A DNA stretch of 64,000 bases from Mesostigma viride. Taxonomy: Eukaryota; Streptophyta; Mesostigmatophyceae; Mesostigmatales; Mesostigmataceae. Below the pieces are notes generated by a model, which saw nothing but the letters and a program-made list of their open reading frames with translations, was not told the DNA's origin and did not search any database. The number at the start of each line of letters is the position of its first letter. Position 1 is the stretch's first letter. Positions 40,486 to 50,877 of the stretch are shown here, in pieces. The DNA is taken from the NCBI GenBank assembly GCA_009746045.1, contig RPFO01000123.1, forward strand, positions 1,873,713-1,937,712, written 5' to 3'. A program made the position numbers and the translations under genes.

Positions 40486-40749
40486 GCACGGTCAGAATGC
40501 TTCTGAGATCCACCTGGGTCCACAGCACCAGGTCCTACCTCAGGCTCAGCACCGCCATGGCGGGCACGTTGGCGAGTAACCACTGCAGCTACAGCTGGCA
40601 TACTACTCTCTGCATGTGGTAACCAAGCTTACCCCATCGTGTCCAATGGGCTCTTTCACTAGAGCATGGGACTGCCCCTCACTGCCTTCACTAGCAGCTA
40701 CATTACACACCCCTGGGGGCACCCTCCAGGGTTCAGGGATGTGTGCAGG

Positions 40750-41927
40750 CTCAAGTCAATGATCAACAGCCTTGCCCTTGCTCTTGTCCTGGGATGGACC
40801 AGCCTTCTCCTTGCTGCCACCCTGAGCTGGCTTGCTCTGACCTTCCTGCCTCAGGTACGAGGGACGCTCATTCCTGAAGTGACCCTTCCCTTGGCAGAAA
40901 TAACATTCCACCCGACTGATGTCCCGTGAGGTCCCACTGCTGGGCCCAGCCTTGGGAGGACCACCCACCCTCTTGAAGTCAAACTGGGACTGTGGAGGTC
41001 CCGACTTCGGAGGTGTCCCCCGTCCAGCCATTCTGCCACGCCCCCTCCTGGACCTTCCTCGACCCCTTGAAGAGGTCTCATGCAGGCCCTCTCGAGGACG
41101 CTGGACCCCCGTGGCCCGATCCCCTCATGGACTTGACTGCAGGCTCAGCTGCCTCCTCGTCCCCTTGACGTGGGCGCTTCCCGCCTACATACTTGCCGCT
41201 GAAACACTCATACAGCTGGTCCGTCATGGCAGCCCAGCCATGGACTTGGCGCATGTGGATGGACACGTTGTCCATCGTGATAGGATCCAGCTGCAGCGAC
41301 TTGAGAAAGTCGCCCATGGCCATTAATTCTGTCTGCACAGAAGAATCCTTTGGCCATGGCGTCCTCCCTCAGCTTGCAGAAGTCTTCAAAGGCGTGGACC
41401 ACCAACTGCCCCTTGATGGGCTTGTAGTCCAGGTACTCCTGCTTCAGGTCAAGAACCATCTATGGTCCTCTTATCACTAAGGAACACCCTGAGGCGCGTC
41501 ATGAATGCGGCCCAGGTATCCCCCGCTGTATGTCGCTCCCGGACGAACTTGAACAGCCGCCTTGCCGACTGCCTTATGTAGGCACTAGACGCCAGAATGC
41601 GAAGCTTGTCACCGGTGTAGATGTCCGTGTACAAGTTCATGTCCTCCAGCATCCTCTCAGCGTCTCTGGGCTGCCAATTGTCTTTGATCGACTGAAATTG
41701 GCTCAGTACCGCGTACCCCTCGGCTACGGTAGGCCGCCTAGGCGCTGCTTGGCCTGCTGCTGGCGCGTTCTGACCGCCTTGAGATCCCTGGCTCTGATCA
41801 TCCGCTAGACCAGCCTGGTCCCCTAGCGCAGGGCCTCCACCTCGTCCATCGCGTCCATATCCATATCAGCGCCGCGCCGCTCAAAGCCTGCACCGCGCCC
41901 TCGTTGGTCAGATGCTCCCTCGCTCAT
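40750..41927 (-). pseudogene. Copia B Gag
   Basis: Start ATG at 41925-41927 (MSEGASDQRGRGAGFERRGA). A capsid-like region follows (RILASSAYIRQSARRLFKFV, TWAAFMTRLRVFLSD), then the frame breaks near 41455 and 41210. The zinc knuckle reads CYFCQGKGHFRNERP, so the last Cys is replaced by Arg. The tail is K/Q/P/S-rich. Several breaks make this copy non-functional; copia C keeps the intact CX2CX4HX4C. Confidence 0.7.
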
Positions 41928-41939
41928 GATGGGCCTTAA

Positions 41940-42288
41940 TTGTTCAGGTCTGCTACAGGTCAGCCAAGTGGCCAAACAGCCAATATACCAAGTGGCCAAC
42001 CAATATATGCTGCTGAACAAGAAGGAAGATATGACAAGTGTTACCACTCAGTCAAGCCCACCACGGTCACCCGCGGGCGCCACCTGGTTTTCCTTGTCGC
42101 TGTCGCTGTCGCTGTCGCTAACACTGATGAGCTCTGGCACCCTGCTGCCAGCAGCACCGTCGTCAGCCCGCTGTCGGCTCGCGATGACAGCGTCGTCCCC
42201 GTTCACTACAATACGGTCCATAGGAGACGCGAAATGAGTGAGAATGTTACCCGAGCTGTACCGAGGATTCGCACCGTTGATTCAACAA
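41940..42288. other. Copia B leader region
   Basis: No supported gene. A short (GTCGCT)n-like microsatellite lies at about 42094-42118. Confidence 0.4.
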
Positions 42289-42584
42289 TTGTTGGTTCGT
42301 TTTGCGCCATTTGGCGAGCATCGACTGGAGCCTGAACCTAGCGGGGGGAATCATGCGGGGGAATCTTGCGGGAGAATCTTGCGGGGAAAAATTCCGAACG
42401 TGACTTTAGCGAAGTCCTACTCCATTTTGATTGGTTACACGGTACTACATTTTCGTCACTGAAAATTTTCTCTAGTTGCGTTTGTGGATTGCGGAGTGCG
42501 TTCCGCTGAAATTTTCGTGTTCAGTGACCAGATCACAATTTGATCCGGGCGCAAAATGATTGGCTGTATGGTACGAACCAACAA
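42289..42584. mobile_element. Possible MITE
   Basis: TTGTTGGTTCG at the left and CGAACCAACAA at the right are inverted, with inverted TTTTGCGCC / GGGCGCAAAA slightly inside. About 296 bp, AT-rich, no coding. No convincing target duplication, so the call is tentative. Confidence 0.4.
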
Positions 42585-42914
42585 CGAAATTTTAGTATCT
42601 AAGTTCCGCAGCGCTTGCTGAATTTGCCCCGGAAGCCCGGGGGCACTTTCCCCGCTGAAAAAGGTGTCCGCGGCAGCGTATTGTAGCGGGTGTAGTAAAC
42701 AGGCGACAACCCGTCGTTACCACCCCGCGGGGTATACCTTGGCACCTCGTGGTCGCCAAGCTCCTCGTCGCCTAGATCAGCGACCCCCACAGCGCCCACC
42801 TCAAGGTCACTGTCGTAACCTCGAGAGGCAAACTCCTCCCACTGCGTCACTCGAACGCGAAGAGGTTGGGGCAATTCCTGAAGAGGAACTCTCCTCCGCT
42901 CCGGATTCCTGTCG

Positions 42915-43272
42915 ACTCGCAGTTAGCATATTGGGGCACCAATGTGCTAGATGGATGCAGGTTGAGGAGACCTTTCCAACGCCGTGTCAACCGCCTAGAA
43001 CAGACAAGGGACTAGAAAGTTATCAAGTCCCGAAGTACTGCCGACCGGTGGGCGAGGGCGGGGCACGCTCAGGGCATAGTGGACAGGACACGTGGCAGGC
43101 CGTGCCTGCACAGGCTTAGCCTGTACACTCACGTGACTGGGACACAGTGTACTGAGGGCTCAACGGTACTGTGGCTAGTAGAAGCAAGTAACCAGCCAGC
43201 AGGTCTGCAAGGAGGTAAGTCCTTGCAGGACTGTGGCAGGTCCTGTGCTGTCCTAGACACAGGATAGCCAGA
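42915..43272 (+). repeat. Copia C 5' LTR
   Basis: Direct repeat of 50375-50732, about 358 bp and almost identical, starting AGTTAGCATATTGGGGCACC and ending GGATAGCCAGAG. The near identity implies a fairly recent insertion. The left flank may have lost a few terminal bases, since the right copy is preceded by TTGG after a purine-rich AAGAAAGGG. Confidence 0.8.
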
Positions 43273-43319
43273 GCCTCGTATCGCTGCCCTGCATCGTACT
43301 ATTGCTTCCAAGCGCTTTC

Positions 43320-44300
43320 ATGTCTGGTTCATCGTCAAGCAGCCACGGTGCTGGTGAGGCGAACGAGCAGAGAGACGCGCAAGCGTTTTTCCCCTACCGT
43401 AACCAAGCAAACGCTCCAACATTCGTGCAAGCGGCCTACGTAGCGAGGCACTTGGCAGAAGAGGGGTGGGTGGCGGTGAGTGGGGGAGGCAGCAGGCCAG
43501 CGGCGGCGGACCCGATTATACAACGGGCTCGCGTCGTGATTTCTCCAGGTGAGACGGGGCGAGTGGCGGTGGAAGAGTTGGTGCGTATTCGGGACGCGCT
43601 AGCTGAAACTGCTAATCGTGTGGAGGTCGCTTATCAGGGCGCCCATATCACGCTAGCCGGTCTCGACCTAGCCAGGGAGGCGCTTAGCCAGATTGTGGCA
43701 ACAGCGCTCGGCAGCACCCGACTGTTTAACCACTGGGTGGCGACAGCAGTGCTAGGAGAGGGGGTACCAGACGCCGACATCATCCGGAACGCGCGTGCTC
43801 GGGAGGCGGTGAATCCTTGGAGCACGGCGGAGGTATTTGCCCAAACCATTGAGAATCTTGTTGCTGTCCTTTTGCAAGAGTCGAGAGGGTACGCAGACAG
43901 GTTCTATATTACCACGCAGCCTTTCGGAGTGTACTCCAGGCTTGATACACCGAGGCCGGAAACCACCACTGCGTGGGGTCCGGAGGTGGAGATTGTCACG
44001 GGGGTCGAGAAGACGCCTGAAGACGTCCATTTTGAGTGGACTGACAAGCCAGAGGGCTCCGTCAAGCGCTCAGCCCAGCAGATAAACGAGGGCGACGGCA
44101 CTACCGAGACCTACGAGGCAAGGCAGAGAGCTGATCTGCATATCCCTCGTGAGGTGACTCACGAGTACGATCGTTACGGCCGAGGCGAGCAGAACGAGCT
44201 TGTCGGCGGCGGTAAGCGGTGGGTACGCGATCTTGCTTGGCATCGCAACCCAGGTGAGACACAACATCCAGTCGAACGCAAGGAGACGGGCGACCTGTGA
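43320..44300 (+). CDS. Copia C leader ORF of unknown function
   Basis: A 326-codon frame from ATG 43320 (MSGSSSSSHGAGEANEQRDA), directly after the 5' LTR and before Gag. The middle is helical and alanine-rich (VAVEELVRIRDALAETANRV, GLDLAREALSQIVATALGST), then more mixed (YADRFYITTQPFGVYSRLDT), with an acidic/basic tail. No zinc knuckle and no known motif. It may be a capsid-like or accessory protein. No counterpart was found in copia B, A or D at this position. Unbroken, unlike the gag and integrase of the same element. Confidence 0.5.
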   Translation: MSGSSSSSHGAGEANEQRDAQAFFPYRNQANAPTFVQAAYVARHLAEEGWVAVSGGGSRPAAADPIIQRARVVISPGETGRVAVEELVRIRDALAETANRVEVAYQGAHITLAGLDLAREALSQIVATALGSTRLFNHWVATAVLGEGVPDADIIRNARAREAVNPWSTAEVFAQTIENLVAVLLQESRGYADRFYITTQPFGVYSRLDTPRPETTTAWGPEVEIVTGVEKTPEDVHFEWTDKPEGSVKRSAQQINEGDGTTETYEARQRADLHIPREVTHEYDRYGRGEQNELVGGGKRWVRDLAWHRNPGETQHPVERKETGDL

Positions 44301-44603
44301 CCTGCGTGCTGGGAGAGTTTAACCCAGACCTCCAGATTGTCGCAGAGGCAGCAGCAGCCATACCGGTTGCTGAGGGTGTTGAGCAGCGTCCAGACCGTGA
44401 GGAGGGGCAGGCGAGTGCAAGCCAGGAGGCGGCCTCGTCTGGAGTAAGTGCGTGAGCCTGAGTGGGTTCCAGCAGCCATATCTGCGTGTGTTTCTGTGGT
44501 ATTTATAATGCTTCGTAACACGCGCGGGGCGGCAGCGGGAGCGGGGCGGGAGCGGGGGATGGCGGGGTGAGGCAAGGGCAGACACGGAGGCCCCGCCAAC
44601 GTC

Positions 44604-45851
44604 GTGCCAGAGGGACAGGCGATCCCAACGGCAGAGGGCGTCAATGGCAGGAGGGCATCCAACCGGAAGAGGAAAGAGGTGGCACAAGGGGAGGAGCGTG
44701 CAGGGTGGCCAACCGACGGCGTGGTGCTGACGGGGGAGGGCCAGAATGATGCTGAACGTCAAGCACCTGGTAAGAGACCATGTGTGCCTGCGTCTGGTGT
44801 TCCTGCAGCTATGTTCCTGCGCCATTAGCACCTGTAGGAGCTGCTGTCATTGGCAGTGACCCTCGTGCTTTGCCTGGGACTAGACCTCATATGAGTGCTG
44901 TGGCTGTGATGAATGGCCAGAAGCCTCTCAAGCCTCCTGTGGGACAGGAAGAGCTAGACAAGTGGTTGGAGGATATGGAGCTAGTTTCATGCTCTGTAGA
45001 TCCCACTGTCAACCTTGTGCAGGTATTCCACACATCCACGACTAATAGGGATTCAGTGAGCGTGTGAGGGACAAGGCTAGGCAAGCTGTCAAGGACAAGC
45101 TGACTTGGTCTCAGTTCCTAGAGGGCCTACGTCAGGAGTTTCTGATAAGGTACTCAACCTCACTAATCACTATAAGCTCAGCTATGATACCTTTGAGATC
45201 AAGGGCACAATAGCTGAGGAGCTGCAGCGGCTCACACGCATCAGGGAGAAGGGGGCCAAGCATGGCTTCAATCTGACTGACAGAGCAGTGGCAGATTACT
45301 TCCTGGATCGCATGGGGCTGAGTGTGGATGGGAGAAATGCAGCTAGGATGTTTGCTGATCAGACAGATGGGACGTGGCCAGCCTTGCAAAAGGTTATTTT
45401 CAATATCCGTCCATCTGACAATGCTGCTTGCAAGGCAATCCAGGTGACTGGTGCCCCTTCAGCCTCCGCTCATCAGGTCCATGGTGACGCCCCTGGGCAG
45501 GGTGCTCAGGGAGAAACCAGACCTAGTAGGCGTCAGAGGGCTAACAGGCGCAGGCAGAATGGTAACCAGGGTGGCAAGGGCCAGCAGCAGGGATCCAAAG
45601 GCAAGGGTCAGCAGCAGGCTGGTGGTCACCAGGGTGGTCAGCAGAACAAGGGTGGCCAAGGGCAAGGCAAGAGCCAGGGCCAGGGCACCCAGGCCAGTCA
45701 GAGCAGCCAGAACCAGGGTGGCCTGAAGAAGGCTGCTGCTGGGAAGGATGACAAATGCTTTGGATGTGGCAGGACGGGTCATTGGCGACGTGACTGCCCA
45801 GACCAGGCCAAGTCTGCTGGAGCAGGCTCTGGCCAGGTGGGTAAGCCATGA
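44604..45851 (+). pseudogene. Copia C Gag
   Basis: Frames 44604-44828, 44780-45067 and 45105-45851 together look like Gag: PVGQEELDKWLEDMELVSCS, then NHYKLSYDTFEIKGTIAEEL and DRAVADYFLDRMGLSVDG (capsid-like), and a long Q/G/K-rich low-complexity region (GGKGQQQGSKGKGQQQAGGH). The intact zinc knuckle CFGCGRTGHWRRDC lies near the end. Frame changes near 44830 and 45070 suggest decay. Confidence 0.7.
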
Positions 45852-45857
45852 CTTGAG

Positions 45858-47100
45858 ATGTTGTCCCCTGTAAATAGTCAATCACCCCTAGTGGGACGAA
45901 CAGTTGTACATAGTAATGGGGGTGTCCCTCTTGTGCAGCAGCAAGGGGTTGGGAATGATGAGGTGCTTCCACTCAATGATTGCAATAACGCTGCTGCAGC
46001 AGTGGAATTCCCTGTGCCTGTGGCAGGTGCAGGGTCTCCAGTTGTTGGGGTTGACTCTGGGAGTCAAGCCGCCAGACTGGAAGGACCTGCAGCTTCTGTG
46101 GGAACCGGGGCTGGCTCTGGGAGCCGAGCTACCTTGGAGGAGGTCCCTGGAGCAAGAGAACAGCAGGTGGGTCGTGCTATCCCAAGCACACAGTCTTTGT
46201 CACGTTCCTCTCTGTGCAGCCAGGCTGACAGGGGGTTGAGCTATGCTCAGGCTGGAAACACTCTACACCATATCTTTGGCCATCTAAGCAGGCAGAGATG
46301 TTTGCTTGGAAGATTGGCAAGGAGCCTTTGCTAGAGGCCTGCAGTGCAGCTGCTCAGAATTGTGTCTGTCAGGAGAATGCTGTTCGCCTCCCACAGTCCC
46401 ATGCCAGAGAACCTGCTAGAGAGCGGGGGGATATCCAGGTGGACATCCAACACATCAGGGGCATGTATCTGTTGGTGGGGGTGGATAGGTTTAGCAGATA
46501 TAGGTTGCTGACCATTCTTCCTGGAATGCAGGAGCATCAGCTGTTGATGGGTCTCCAGTCTTTGTTGCCAGGCTTTGGGGTGTACACCAAGGTGCAAGCT
46601 GACTTGCAGTTTGACTGCTTGATCAAGCTGGCTGACCAGCTTCCTTGTAAGTTGGTAGTGGTCCCTAGGGAATCCATGGGCAGCAGGGAGCTGTAGAGAG
46701 ATCTATACGTGAAGTAAAAACAGTGGTGCTAGCAGCTAGAGTGTGCCTGTTGTGGCATCAGCTCTAGAGAAAGCAGCTTGGTGTAAGGGGATTGAGGAGC
46801 AGCTTAACCACAGGGTAACCTATTACTATGATGGTGTGGCAGTCTCTCCCCTGGCATTGCAGTTTGGTATGCTATCACAGGACGTGGTGGCAGCCTGCCT
46901 GAAGAAGGCAGACAGGGTGTTTTCCAGATTGAGGCGTAAGGACAAGGGTTGGAAAATGCTGAGGCCCCAGGTGGGACTGAGGGTCAGGATGTGGAAGGAA
47001 CCGTCATTACCAGGCAAGCGTGGCAAGTGGCAAGATGGGCAGGTAACCCATGTTGAGAAGCTAACCATTCTTGTCTGGTGGCTTTGGAGAGTAATCCCAA
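45858..47100 (+). pseudogene. Copia C integrase
   Basis: Zinc module LHHIFGHLSRQRCLLG..VCQENAVRL. Core: IQVDIQHIRGMYLLVGVDRF (first Asp) and VQADLQFDCLIKL (second Asp). A one-base deletion near 46672 ends the frame just before the Glu-containing AVERSIREVK, which continues in another frame. Then LRRKDKGWKMLRPQVGLRVR and the SH3-like VRMWKEPSLPGKRGKWQDGQ at about 46970-47040. Two or more frame breaks. Gene order is the same as in copia B. Confidence 0.75.
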
Positions 47101-49441
47101 GCACGTGTACAGGCTATCCTGGGCTCACGTCAAGGAGAGAAGGCCAACTGCAATCTGGCCTGAAGACGGCCCTGATCCTCCCTTGGAGGGAGATGAGCAG
47201 GATGAGAGCCAGGCAGCAGATGCTAACCCACCATGCTTGGATTATGGTCTGTCCTGGATGGATGAGGGTGAGCAGGAGTCTGCTGAGACGTCTGTCACAA
47301 GGCCAGAGGTGGCCAGGGCTGCACCACAGTCCAGGGGGCTGCTTATGGCGGACATCATTCGAGCTCTGCAGAACAGCAAGCGTGATCCCAAGGTATCTAA
47401 GCTCACGGGATGGGGGTCATGTGGGGCACCAGCACTAGAAGTGGATACCAACTCACAGGTGTCCATTCTAAGGGTAGAGGATGCTGCAGGCTTGCAGTGG
47501 TCATCCCCTAGCTGCCTAGCTGTGTCTGATTTCTCTGGGAATGTGTCCATGAAGATCTTGGGAGAAGTGAGTGTGCCTATCCTGGGGGTGCCCACCACGT
47601 TCAGTGTGGTTGAAGGGTATCAGGGGCCTGCCATTCTAGGTCAGAACTTCTTGTGCTTACCAGGGGTGAGGATATCCTCTGAGGAGCTAGCATTAGAAGG
47701 GCAGGGCCGCCTTCCCTTGCAGAGATATCGCTACTCCCAGGGTCTTAGTGTGGCTGTAAGGGCTGTGAGGGGTCTAGAGGCAGAGGGTCCTGATACAAAG
47801 GAGCCCATTGCTGGGGACCTGCTGATCCTCCCTACTACGTTTGACCCACGTGAGTTGGGTGTGCAGAGGTACCAGATCCCAGGAACGAGTCCTGTACCTT
47901 GGCGCAAGCTAGTGGAGATGATGCAAAGCCCCAAGATGGCTAAGGCATGGACTCTTGGCTTTGTTGCTTCTGGGCATGAGTGGATAGTTGCCAACTGTGC
48001 AGAGCCTGTGGATGTCCTCCCTGAGGATCACCAGCTGCTCAGGTTGATGTTTGTCCTCAAGCTCAAGGAGGTAGATGGCGTGCAGGTGCCACATGTTAGA
48101 CCAGTTGTGACTGAGTACCATGGCACTGGACAGTTAGCAGATGAGGAGCTTTACACACCAGGGATGCTGCATGATACATGGAGGATTTTGTTGTGCATTT
48201 ATTTGTCTTTTCTGCAGAAGGGGATACCCTATAGCTCTGTGTTGGTAGATTTCAAGAGGGCTTTTCTTAAGGGTGATCAGCAGGAAGCACAGGATACTTG
48301 GCGCACAATACCCCCTTTCTTTGTTAAGGTGCCTGCAGTGTGGAGGGCAGAGCTGAAGACGAGGTATTTGAGGATTCTCAAAGGCGTGGAAGGCCTTAGA
48401 TCGAGTCCCATCATCTGGAGGAAGAGCTTGGAGAAGTACCTCAGGTCTGTCTGTGGTCTCTCAGTCTCTCCAGTTGATCCTTGTCTGTTTCAGGGTAGCT
48501 ATGAGGGGCTGCCAGCGTTTGCCTCCCTGCATGGTGATGATCTGCATCTCCTGGGCCATCCCACTTGGCAAGAGTTGACTCTGGCCAGGATCCAGAAACG
48601 GTTTGAACTGGGTAAGATCCAGTACATGGTTGAGAATGAGCCCATGGTGTTTTGTGGAATGCAGGCGACCTTGGTCCATCAGCAGGGTACATGGTCCATC
48701 CAGCTGGAGGGTGGTAAGGATTATCCTCAGCAGATCATAGATGCCTTGCAGGAGCCCATCACCCAGGCCAGATGTGCAACAATACGAGGTATGTTGGCAT
48801 GGCTGGCCAGCATTTGTGCTCCTGACCTGTTGGTACTGAGTCGGTTGACCGATTCCCAACTGGTTGAGGTGGGTGCTGAGAGAGTGGTAGAGGCTGTTCG
48901 CATGTCTCCCCCTCTCATGCTGGGTCCTTTGGATTTGTACAGGCCTTTTGACATGATGCTCTATGTGGACAGTTCTATGGATAGTAGGAAGGTCACAGAG
49001 GTCAGGGGCCGTGCAGCAGCATTAATATCCCTGGTGCAGGAACAGTCCTCTCTGGTCTGCTGGTACAGTCGGTTGCAAAACAGGGTAACTCCCAGCAGTG
49101 ACATTGCTGAGTGCAGGGCAATCTGTGAAGGGCTTCATACTGCTCTTTACTTGAGGGAGCTATTTTACCAGCTATGTCAAGTGGCTTCCTGTCGGTTGCA
49201 GATGCACACACTGGTAAGAACTGACAGCATGGGCATGGTGCAGTTTGTGCACAGGCAGCTGGCCAGGAGCAGGGACCTTGATTATTTGTTGCTCAAGGAA
49301 ATGTCTTGCTTAGCTAACATTGAACATGTGGCTGGCGTGGACAACCCTGCAGATGCTCTCACCAAGCTGGAGGAGAAGGCTGAGCTGCAATACCCTTTGC
49401 TTCGTGGGCTCATGGCCTCCAAGGGGGGAGGGCCAGAGTAG
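47078..49441 (+). CDS. Copia C protease-RT-RNase H polyprotein
   Basis: A long unbroken frame of about 787 codons. The end of the integrase (VYRLSWAHVKERRPT) is followed by the helix LLMADIIRALQNSKRDPKVS. Protease: LEVDTNSQVSIL and AILGQNFLCLPG. RT: FVLKLKEVDGVQVPHVRPVV, VLVDFKRAFLK (Asp), LKGVEGLRSSPIIW and ASLHGDDLHLL (HGDD instead of YVDD). RNase H: LYVDSSMDSRKV, SSDIAECRAICEG, VRTDSMGMVQFV and NPADALTKL. All catalytic Asp residues of RT and RNase H are present despite the altered motif, so the HGDD variant is likely functional in the family. The ATG at 47078 lies in integrase-derived sequence. Confidence 0.85.
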   Translation: MALESNPKHVYRLSWAHVKERRPTAIWPEDGPDPPLEGDEQDESQAADANPPCLDYGLSWMDEGEQESAETSVTRPEVARAAPQSRGLLMADIIRALQNSKRDPKVSKLTGWGSCGAPALEVDTNSQVSILRVEDAAGLQWSSPSCLAVSDFSGNVSMKILGEVSVPILGVPTTFSVVEGYQGPAILGQNFLCLPGVRISSEELALEGQGRLPLQRYRYSQGLSVAVRAVRGLEAEGPDTKEPIAGDLLILPTTFDPRELGVQRYQIPGTSPVPWRKLVEMMQSPKMAKAWTLGFVASGHEWIVANCAEPVDVLPEDHQLLRLMFVLKLKEVDGVQVPHVRPVVTEYHGTGQLADEELYTPGMLHDTWRILLCIYLSFLQKGIPYSSVLVDFKRAFLKGDQQEAQDTWRTIPPFFVKVPAVWRAELKTRYLRILKGVEGLRSSPIIWRKSLEKYLRSVCGLSVSPVDPCLFQGSYEGLPAFASLHGDDLHLLGHPTWQELTLARIQKRFELGKIQYMVENEPMVFCGMQATLVHQQGTWSIQLEGGKDYPQQIIDALQEPITQARCATIRGMLAWLASICAPDLLVLSRLTDSQLVEVGAERVVEAVRMSPPLMLGPLDLYRPFDMMLYVDSSMDSRKVTEVRGRAAALISLVQEQSSLVCWYSRLQNRVTPSSDIAECRAICEGLHTALYLRELFYQLCQVASCRLQMHTLVRTDSMGMVQFVHRQLARSRDLDYLLLKEMSCLANIEHVAGVDNPADALTKLEEKAELQYPLLRGLMASKGGGPE

Positions 49442-50374
49442 ACCAAACAGCCTTGCTCTAGGTGGGAGGCATCCCAGTGGGCTGGGCAGCCACGTGGTGG
49501 CTGACAGCAGGTCCTTCAGAGTTCAGACACACTCTGCTGGACAGGGGTCAGGGTGGAGTCACTCCCCTGGCTGAGAATTTCGCCTGGCTCTGTCATGGAG
49601 CTGCAGAAGAGTCTTAAGGACTTTGTAATGGGCCTTGGGTCTTCATGGAATGGACCCTGCAAGGGCAGCCCAAGTGTTGGCTCTAACAGGTTGCTGTACA
49701 TTTGTATATATTCTCTGTAACCAACCTGTTGCATGCTAATAAAATCCCTGGTTGTGTGACCATGTTGGACGTGGTTGCCAGGGGCCTCACTATGGGTTAT
49801 ACTCCTTTATAATAAAACATAATCTTGTTATTGTCATGTCTTGTTGTTTGTGATGCTCAGTTCCAGGAGCTGATCCAAACCTGGAGGAGATGGGGTGGGG
49901 TTCGATTCCCCAGCTGACCTCAGCCTGGCATGTATGAATCCTGAGTTTATCCCTCAGTGAGGACATGGGCTCCCCATGTGTTGGCTAACATTTGTCAGGG
50001 CTCTCTCAGTCTTTGGAAGGATTTAAAAGATAAAGGAGGCTCCGTGGCGGGCGCCATATGAACGGGCGCCTGTGATAACTGGATGACCAGGAACTCACAA
50101 TAGTACGTTCATGGACTCCTCTATCCAAACTCCTCTGACTAAGTGAAGACCTAACTTTAATCTACACCAGGTTCCCAAAGAAAGGGTTGGGATGTCATGT
50201 GGGTCAGAGGGCAACCTTTGAACCAATGAGCAGGCCTAGCTAATATTTGGAGGCACCTCAGGTTCCAAAAGAAAAGGCAGGTCTGGTCTCTGGGAGGGAT
50301 CAGATGTCTGAAGGCTTGTGGGGACAGTGGCTGATAGGTTCTCAGGCTGGTCCAAGCTCCAAAACAAGAAAGGG
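49442..50374 (+). other. Copia C 3' untranslated region
   Basis: Non-coding. AATAAAA at about 49738-49744 and ATAATAAAA at about 49810 could be polyadenylation signals. A T-arm/box-B-like GGTTCGATTCC (49899-49909) sits within a perfect TGGGG..CCCCA stem. The purine-rich AAGAAAGGG lies just before the LTR. Confidence 0.55.
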
Positions 50375-50732
50375 TTGGAGTTAGCATATTGGGGCACCAA
50401 TGTGCTAGATGGATGCAGGTTGAGGAGACCTTTCCAACGCCGTGTCAACCGCCTAGAACAGACAAGGGACTAGAAAGTTATCAAGTCCCGAAGTACTGCC
50501 GACCGGTGGGCGAGGGCGGGGCACGCTCAGGGCATAGTGGACAGGACACGTGGCAGGCCGTGCCTGCACAGGCTTAGCCTGTACACTCACGTGACTGGGA
50601 CACAGTGTACTGAGGGCTCAACGGTACTGTGGCTAGTAGAAGCAAGTAACCAGCCAGCAGGTCTGCAAGGAGGTAAGTCCTTGCAGGACTGTGGCAGGTC
50701 CTGTGCTGTCCTAGACACAGGATAGCCAGAGA
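50375..50732 (+). repeat. Copia C 3' LTR
   Basis: Direct repeat of 42915-43272. It is followed by 26 bp and then ATGCAGGGCAGCGATACGAG-GCTCTGGC, the reverse complement of the sequence just inside the 5' LTR (about 43266-43293), so a small inversion or foldback event happened at this border. Confidence 0.8.
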
Positions 50733-50877
50733 TTCCTGTATGCTGCCTGCAACGAGGATGCAGGGCAGCGATACGAGGCTCTGGCAATGTAGCGTTGCCC
50801 AGCGTTGCTCATGACCGAGGAACAAGGATGGAACGAGGTTGCATATAGCTCGAGGCTCAACGAGGCAACGAGCGTCT

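Noticed and set aside
42289-42584. Confident MITE call
   Set aside because: Inverted ends are present but no target duplication could be matched, so it is listed only as tentative.
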